Of a stretch of DNA of 10,478 bases, positions 6,545 through 10,478 are shown piece by piece (positions within the stretch are counted from its first letter, which is position 1; every line of letters starts with the position of its first letter). Below the pieces are notes generated by a model. The model saw nothing but the letters and a program-made list of their open reading frames with translations, did not search any database and was not told where the DNA came from. Source of the stretch: Verrucomicrobiales bacterium. Its GTDB lineage: Bacteria > Verrucomicrobiota > Verrucomicrobiia > Verrucomicrobiales > DEV007. The position numbers and the translations under genes were made by a program. The DNA lies in contig PAPL01000033.1 in assembly GCA_002708885.1 (NCBI GenBank), forward strand, positions 70,255-80,732. Reading direction: 5' to 3'.

Positions 6545-8605
6545 CTAAGCCACAACCCCATCATTATCACCATCAAACATAATAAGGTTCTTCAAATAAA
6601 GATTTTCAGGGTTATTTAAATTAGGATCGGATTCAATTAATGAAGAGGAAAGTGACCGGGTCTCTCTGACCAGTTCGGTTTCTGTGATTAGATCACCAAG
6701 CTTCAATCTATCAATACCGCTCTGTGCTTTGCCTAATAATTCGCCGGGCCCTCTCAATTTAAGATCTGCCTCAGCGATAACAAATCCATCCGAGCTCTGC
6801 TCTAGGACCTTAAGTTTTTCTTTTGCCTCGCTGGTCAATTTACCTGTCATTAAAACACAATAACTGTTGTGTTGACCTCTGCCTATCCTGCCCCTGAGTT
6901 GATGAAGTTGAGCCAAGCCAAATCGCTCAGCATCGAACACATACATGAGTGTAGCGTTGGGAACATCAACTCCCACTTCTATGACGGTGGTAGAAATGAG
7001 AACACTAGTATCACCGACCCTAAAACGATCCATGATAGAATCTTTTTCATCAGGAGAAATTCTTCCATGCAATAATTCACATTTGAAAGGCGATAAATTC
7101 TCTGACCATTTTTCGAATTCACCTTCTACTGAACCGACTTTAATTTTTTCTGAGTCTTCAATGAGAGGATAAACAATGTACGCTTGACGACCTTCTTGAA
7201 GTTTAGTTTTTAGAAAAGCCACTGAATCAGAAAGGTGCTTCTTTGATTGACGGACATACGTTTTTATTTTTCCTCTCCCAGGCGGCAGTTCATCTATCAC
7301 AGAAACATCCAAATCACCATACACGGTGAGTGTTAAGGTGCGGGGTATAGGAGTAGCTGTCATTACCAGGACATCTGGACATGAACCTTTATTGATTAAT
7401 TTTTGTCTCTGATTCACTCCGAATTTGTGTTGTTCATCAATGATTACGAGACCGAGGTTTTCACTATTCGAAGAATCATATAAAAGGGCATGGGTGCCGA
7501 CAATGACACGAGGCGAATTTTGATCAAAGAGAGGCAAATCAGAGCCGGTTTTCTTTTTGGCCGTACATAAACCAACATTTATACCTAGAGGCTCTAACCA
7601 CTGAGATAGAACAGCATGATGTTGTTCTGCTAATATTTGTGTAGGTGCCATTAGTGCAGCCTCTGAACCTGATTCTAGTGCAAGCAAAATAGCACAAACC
7701 GCCACGAGCGTTTTTCCAGAACCGACGTCCCCCTGCAAGAGCCTGTTCATTGGTTTTGTAGAGGCAAGATCAGAACGGATTTCATCTACGCAACGGGACT
7801 GCGCATCAGTCATTTCAAAGGGTAGCGAGGAGAGTAATTTTGAAAGCAATTTTCCAGAGCCACAATTAGGGGATCCGGGCAACGCATTATGTTGTGCTTT
7901 TCTGTAAGCAACATTGAGTTGCAAAACAAAAAACTCTTCGCAAGCCAATGCGCGTCTTGCTTCAGCCATTTCATTTTCTGAGGAGGGGAAGTGAATGGCA
8001 CGAATTGCTTTGATTCTTGGAATATCAACGAGGTTATTAGGAGGCAATATTTTGGGAAAGCCCGTTTCCTCTAAATTTTCAACAATGTTGAAAAGAGCTT
8101 CACGTAAGGGCCTTTGGCTTATGCCACTCGAAAGTGGATATATAGGTGTGATGCGGCCAAGATGAATGCTTGCGTTTGTATTGCTTGCGTCAACAATTTC
8201 AAATTCAGGATGATCAATAATGAGGCGCTTACCACTTTTTTTGACCTTTCCGTATACGACAACATTTTGCCCGACCATGATCATTTTATGGATGAAGACC
8301 ATGTTAAACCATCGCAAAGTAATTTGATTTATCCCTGCCCCATCCGAATCATTTATCAGAGCCTCAAAGAATCTGCGCCTCCCATAGAACTTCCTTGAGG
8401 AATCAATTACCTCACCTCTAAAGCATATCGGCGATTCTGTGGGCTCATAAGGAAATTCATTGAACTGTTTACGGTTTTCGTACCTCTTTGGATAGTGCGA
8501 AAGTAGATCATTTACGCTCTTATATCCAATTTTTGTAAGATTCTTTAGAAGCTTTTTATCCAGTGAAGCTATTTCATCGATAGGAGTTTCAGCAGTGAAA
8601 GACAT
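6545..8605 (-). CDS. recG: ATP-dependent DNA helicase RecG
   Basis: RecG is a cytoplasmic double-strand DNA translocase that regresses stalled replication forks and branch-migrates Holliday and D-loop junctions. The 686-residue length is normal. The N-terminal wedge/OB region covers about residues 50-150 and contains RYENR and RGEVIDS. Helicase motifs follow in order: Walker A GDVGSGKT (292-299), MAPTQILAEQH (319-329), the DEQH box (390-393) within IIDEQHKFGV, TATPIPRTL (416-424), ISTTVIEVGVDVPNA (537-551) and motif VI QLRGRIGRG (569-577). The RecG-specific C-terminal region is present as DLKLRGPGELLG (614-625), followed by KAQSG where the family usually has T-R/K-Q-S/T-G. The ATG at 8605 gives a standard N-terminus without a Shine-Dalgarno sequence. 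It starts 8 bases after recJ and is probably translated from the same mRNA. The tail ends in DGDNDGVVA. PriA and Mfd share the motor but lack this layout. Confidence 0.96.
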   Translation of the reverse strand: MSFTAETPIDEIASLDKKLLKNLTKIGYKSVNDLLSHYPKRYENRKQFNEFPYEPTESPICFRGEVIDSSRKFYGRRRFFEALINDSDGAGINQITLRWFNMVFIHKMIMVGQNVVVYGKVKKSGKRLIIDHPEFEIVDASNTNASIHLGRITPIYPLSSGISQRPLREALFNIVENLEETGFPKILPPNNLVDIPRIKAIRAIHFPSSENEMAEARRALACEEFFVLQLNVAYRKAQHNALPGSPNCGSGKLLSKLLSSLPFEMTDAQSRCVDEIRSDLASTKPMNRLLQGDVGSGKTLVAVCAILLALESGSEAALMAPTQILAEQHHAVLSQWLEPLGINVGLCTAKKKTGSDLPLFDQNSPRVIVGTHALLYDSSNSENLGLVIIDEQHKFGVNQRQKLINKGSCPDVLVMTATPIPRTLTLTVYGDLDVSVIDELPPGRGKIKTYVRQSKKHLSDSVAFLKTKLQEGRQAYIVYPLIEDSEKIKVGSVEGEFEKWSENLSPFKCELLHGRISPDEKDSIMDRFRVGDTSVLISTTVIEVGVDVPNATLMYVFDAERFGLAQLHQLRGRIGRGQHNSYCVLMTGKLTSEAKEKLKVLEQSSDGFVIAEADLKLRGPGELLGKAQSGIDRLKLGDLITETELVRETRSLSSSLIESDPNLNNPENLYLKNLIMFDGDNDGVVA

Positions 8606-8613
8606 GCAGTGAT

Positions 8614-10326
8614 TTAGCTAATGGCCGAACGAATGGATTTTATATTCATTTGTATACTGACCGTTCCCCTGAAGTCATTTCGCAGAACCGTGAAAGCAAT
8701 GTCCCAAGGAGGCCTAGGAAGATCATAATCAGTTCCATTGAAATAAATAGCATCACAAATAGATTCACGCTGGCGCAGAGTCATTCTAATATGTTTCTCC
8801 TTAAGAATTCTTGGCTCGGAAGTTGGAGTGACTCCGCGGCAGAATAGCAAAGGTTCCGGATTTTCGCATCCAAAGGGTTCAAGCTTTGAGTAATGATCTA
8901 GTAAATCCAGATGCAATTCACTGAGGGGGCATTCGGCGTCCAACCTCAGTTTTGGGCTGAGGCAATCCTGATCACTATTTGAAGAAACATAAGCACAAAG
9001 ATGGTCATGGAATCCGCCTATTTGATTTTCATGAATTGAAATTCCTGCTGCCATATGATGGCCTCCTCCGGATATTAAGAATTGATCACCAGCACTGATG
9101 ACTTCAACTAATGAAATGCCCTCAATGCTTCTGCCACTCCCCTTCCCAAGCCCGTTCTCATCAATTGCAACGATAAATACAGGACGATGAATTTTCTTTG
9201 AAATACGAGATGCTACGATCCCAACGACACCAGGATGCCATCCTCGTTTTCCAAGAACAAGGCCCATATGATCTGCGCCGAACTGACCATTATCAATCAT
9301 TTCAAGGGCTTCTGCAGTAGTCCTCCGCTCAAGGTCCTGCCTCTGACGGTTCCGTTCCTCCAATTCATCAGCGATTCCCATTGCTTTGGCTGGATCAGTG
9401 CTCAGAAGTAATTCTAGAGCCTTTCCCGCGGTATCGATTCTTCCTGCCGCATTCAGGCGCGGTCCGATACGAAATCCAATGTCCATGGCACTATAGGGGG
9501 GACGGATATTTGCCAATTCAATGAGCGCTGCGAGTCCGGCATTTTTGGTTCTTCCAAGTTCAATTAATCCACGTTTTACCAAGGCACGGTTTTCTTCAGT
9601 TAAGGGGACCAGATCTGATACGGTTCCCACAGCAACCAAATCAAGAAATTCGCGCAAATCAAATTCCTCTAATGGACGTTGCTTCAAGAGTGCATGTGCA
9701 ACTTTAAATACAATACCAACACTACAAAGATAGTCATAATTAGATTCTGCAATGTCCCTTGTTGCCTTAGGATTGACCAGAGCACAGCAATCAGGAATAC
9801 CTAGGGGCGAGGATTCATGGTGGTCCAAAATGACAGTTTCAACATCCTTTTCATTGAGCCAGGAAATTTCTTCATTTGATGTTGTTCCACAGTCCACAGC
9901 AATAATTAAAGACGGCGAAAATTCCTTCAGACAACGCGTCAGTGCATTTATAGAAAGCCCATACCCCTCCTCGATTCTATGAGGCAAGAAAGGAACCGCC
10001 TCGATCCCATAAGCTGAAAGAATTTTTTTGAGCAGCGTCAATGAAGTGACACCATCAACATCGTAATCACCATAAATGACAATGCACTCTTGTTGATCTA
10101 TTGCCTGAAAGATACGATCAACGGCTTCGTGCATGTTTGGGATTTCAAACGGGTCACTGAGCGCATTCAGTTTTGGGTTCAGGTATTCTTTGCTTTCAGT
10201 GATGCCACGGACATTTAAAATGGCCCTAATTAATGAAGGTATGCCATTACCTGAAATGTCAGTACTTGGAGGGCTAGGAAGTACCCACTTACGAGTATCA
10301 ACTTTGTCCGTGGTCTGTTCTGGCAC
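8614..10326 (-). CDS. recJ: Single-stranded-DNA-specific 5'-3' exonuclease RecJ
   Basis: RecJ degrades single-stranded DNA 5' to 3' in RecF-pathway recombination, mismatch repair and processing of stalled forks. The 570 residues fit the family. DHH-phosphoesterase metal ligands are visible in GDYDVDG (86-92), DCG (145-147), DHH (168-170) and GTVSDLVPL (234-242). The DHHA1 domain contains GKRGWHPGVVGIVASRI (359-375) and the GGHHMAAG motif (421-428). GPRLNAAGRIDTA (288-300) is also a RecJ signature. A C-terminal OB-like segment follows from about 455. The start is taken as a GTG; a TAA three codons upstream in frame rules out a longer start, and the family's conserved N-terminal segment begins at RKWVLPSP (12-19). 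There is no Shine-Dalgarno sequence. It begins 21 bases after an unrecognised upstream gene and ends 8 bases before recG, so a recJ-recG operon is likely. Confidence 0.95.
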   Translation of the reverse strand: MPEQTTDKVDTRKWVLPSPPSTDISGNGIPSLIRAILNVRGITESKEYLNPKLNALSDPFEIPNMHEAVDRIFQAIDQQECIVIYGDYDVDGVTSLTLLKKILSAYGIEAVPFLPHRIEEGYGLSINALTRCLKEFSPSLIIAVDCGTTSNEEISWLNEKDVETVILDHHESSPLGIPDCCALVNPKATRDIAESNYDYLCSVGIVFKVAHALLKQRPLEEFDLREFLDLVAVGTVSDLVPLTEENRALVKRGLIELGRTKNAGLAALIELANIRPPYSAMDIGFRIGPRLNAAGRIDTAGKALELLLSTDPAKAMGIADELEERNRQRQDLERRTTAEALEMIDNGQFGADHMGLVLGKRGWHPGVVGIVASRISKKIHRPVFIVAIDENGLGKGSGRSIEGISLVEVISAGDQFLISGGGHHMAAGISIHENQIGGFHDHLCAYVSSNSDQDCLSPKLRLDAECPLSELHLDLLDHYSKLEPFGCENPEPLLFCRGVTPTSEPRILKEKHIRMTLRQRESICDAIYFNGTDYDLPRPPWDIAFTVLRNDFRGTVSIQMNIKSIRSAIS

Positions 10327-10347
10327 TTTGAGTTATGCTTTGGGAAA

Positions 10348-10478
10348 TTAATTCTTGGGTTCGCCTTCTTTAGAACCTATGAGTTTTTGAAATTCTTTGA
10401 GAGGAGGATCAGGACCAAGATACGTTGTACCGCCCTTATAACTCTGCGACATGATTAGGCCCCGGCTGTCTACCACGG
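10348..10478 (-). CDS. C-terminal end of an unrecognised protein
   Basis: The minus-strand frame is open from the window edge to a TAA at 10350-10348, giving 43 complete codons. The visible part begins VVDSRGLIMSQSYKGG and continues to a hydrophilic end, PLKEFQKLIG then SKEGEPKN. An internal ATG would give only 34 residues; the open frame before it and the conserved-looking VVDSRG segment suggest that this is the tail of a longer gene starting outside the window. It has no membrane segment or motif I can name. It precedes recJ by 21 bases on the same strand and could be first in the recJ-recG unit. Confidence 0.55.
   Translation of the reverse strand, partial: VVDSRGLIMSQSYKGGTTYLGPDPPLKEFQKLIGSKEGEPKN

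Noticed and set aside
6528..6556. Terminator after recG (GGCTTAGCC followed by TGTTTTT on the minus strand)
   Set aside because: The stem is only 3-4 base pairs with an impossible or minimal loop, too weak to call an intrinsic terminator.
6560..6568. Second Fur-like half site, ATCATTATC, near the recG 3' end
   Set aside because: Only the half site matches (10 of 19 over the full consensus), and it encodes part of the RecG tail DGDNDG; it is more likely codon content than an operator.
1..10478. Search for CRISPR repeats, transposons, toxin-antitoxin pairs, defence genes and RNA genes
   Set aside because: No direct-repeat array, transposase, terminal inverted repeat or tRNA-like fold was seen by eye; nearly all of the window is covered by conserved housekeeping or iron-related genes.

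Overview
The window is ordinary, gene-dense bacterial chromosome with one iron-regulated island in it. No rRNA, tRNA, CRISPR array, insertion sequence or phage gene is visible, and no stretch longer than about 55 bases lacks a gene. Base composition is moderate to AT-leaning and no gene stands out by eye. The style of the pyruvate dehydrogenase E1/E2 proteins, the lack of Shine-Dalgarno sequences and the mixed gene set suggest a Gram-negative marine-type bacterium, perhaps a Verrucomicrobiota (Opitutae-like) member. That placement is inference from protein style; Bacteroidota or another phylum is not excluded.

Left part, plus strand (1-3912): the 3' end of a gene for a small multi-pass membrane protein resembling DUF6580 lies 14 bases before a three-gene pyruvate dehydrogenase cluster: E1 alpha (pdhA), E1 beta (pdhB) and the lipoyl-bearing E2 acetyltransferase (pdhC). 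Together they convert pyruvate to acetyl-CoA. The E3 gene is not here. pdhC faces the next gene across a 32-base convergent gap holding a small hairpin.

Middle, minus strand (6532 down to 3945): an imelysin-family lipoprotein and a two-heme DUF1111 (COG3488) oxidoreductase, separated by 5 bases. A near-perfect Fur box (17 of 19 consensus positions, 6491-6509) sits in the 54-base gap in front of the imelysin gene and abuts its ATG. The pair therefore looks like an independently transcribed, Fur-repressed, cell-envelope iron-acquisition operon. The chemistry of this pair is not well established and it is the most interesting part of the window.

Right part, minus strand (10478 down to 6545): the 3' end of an unrecognised gene, then recJ (single-strand 5'-3' exonuclease) and recG (branch-migrating helicase), spaced by 21 and 8 bases. 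These look like one transcription unit for recombination and replication-fork repair, reading toward the Fur-controlled pair.

None of the seven gene starts visible has a recognisable Shine-Dalgarno sequence, and two genes (recJ and the di-heme oxidoreductase gene) appear to start with GTG.
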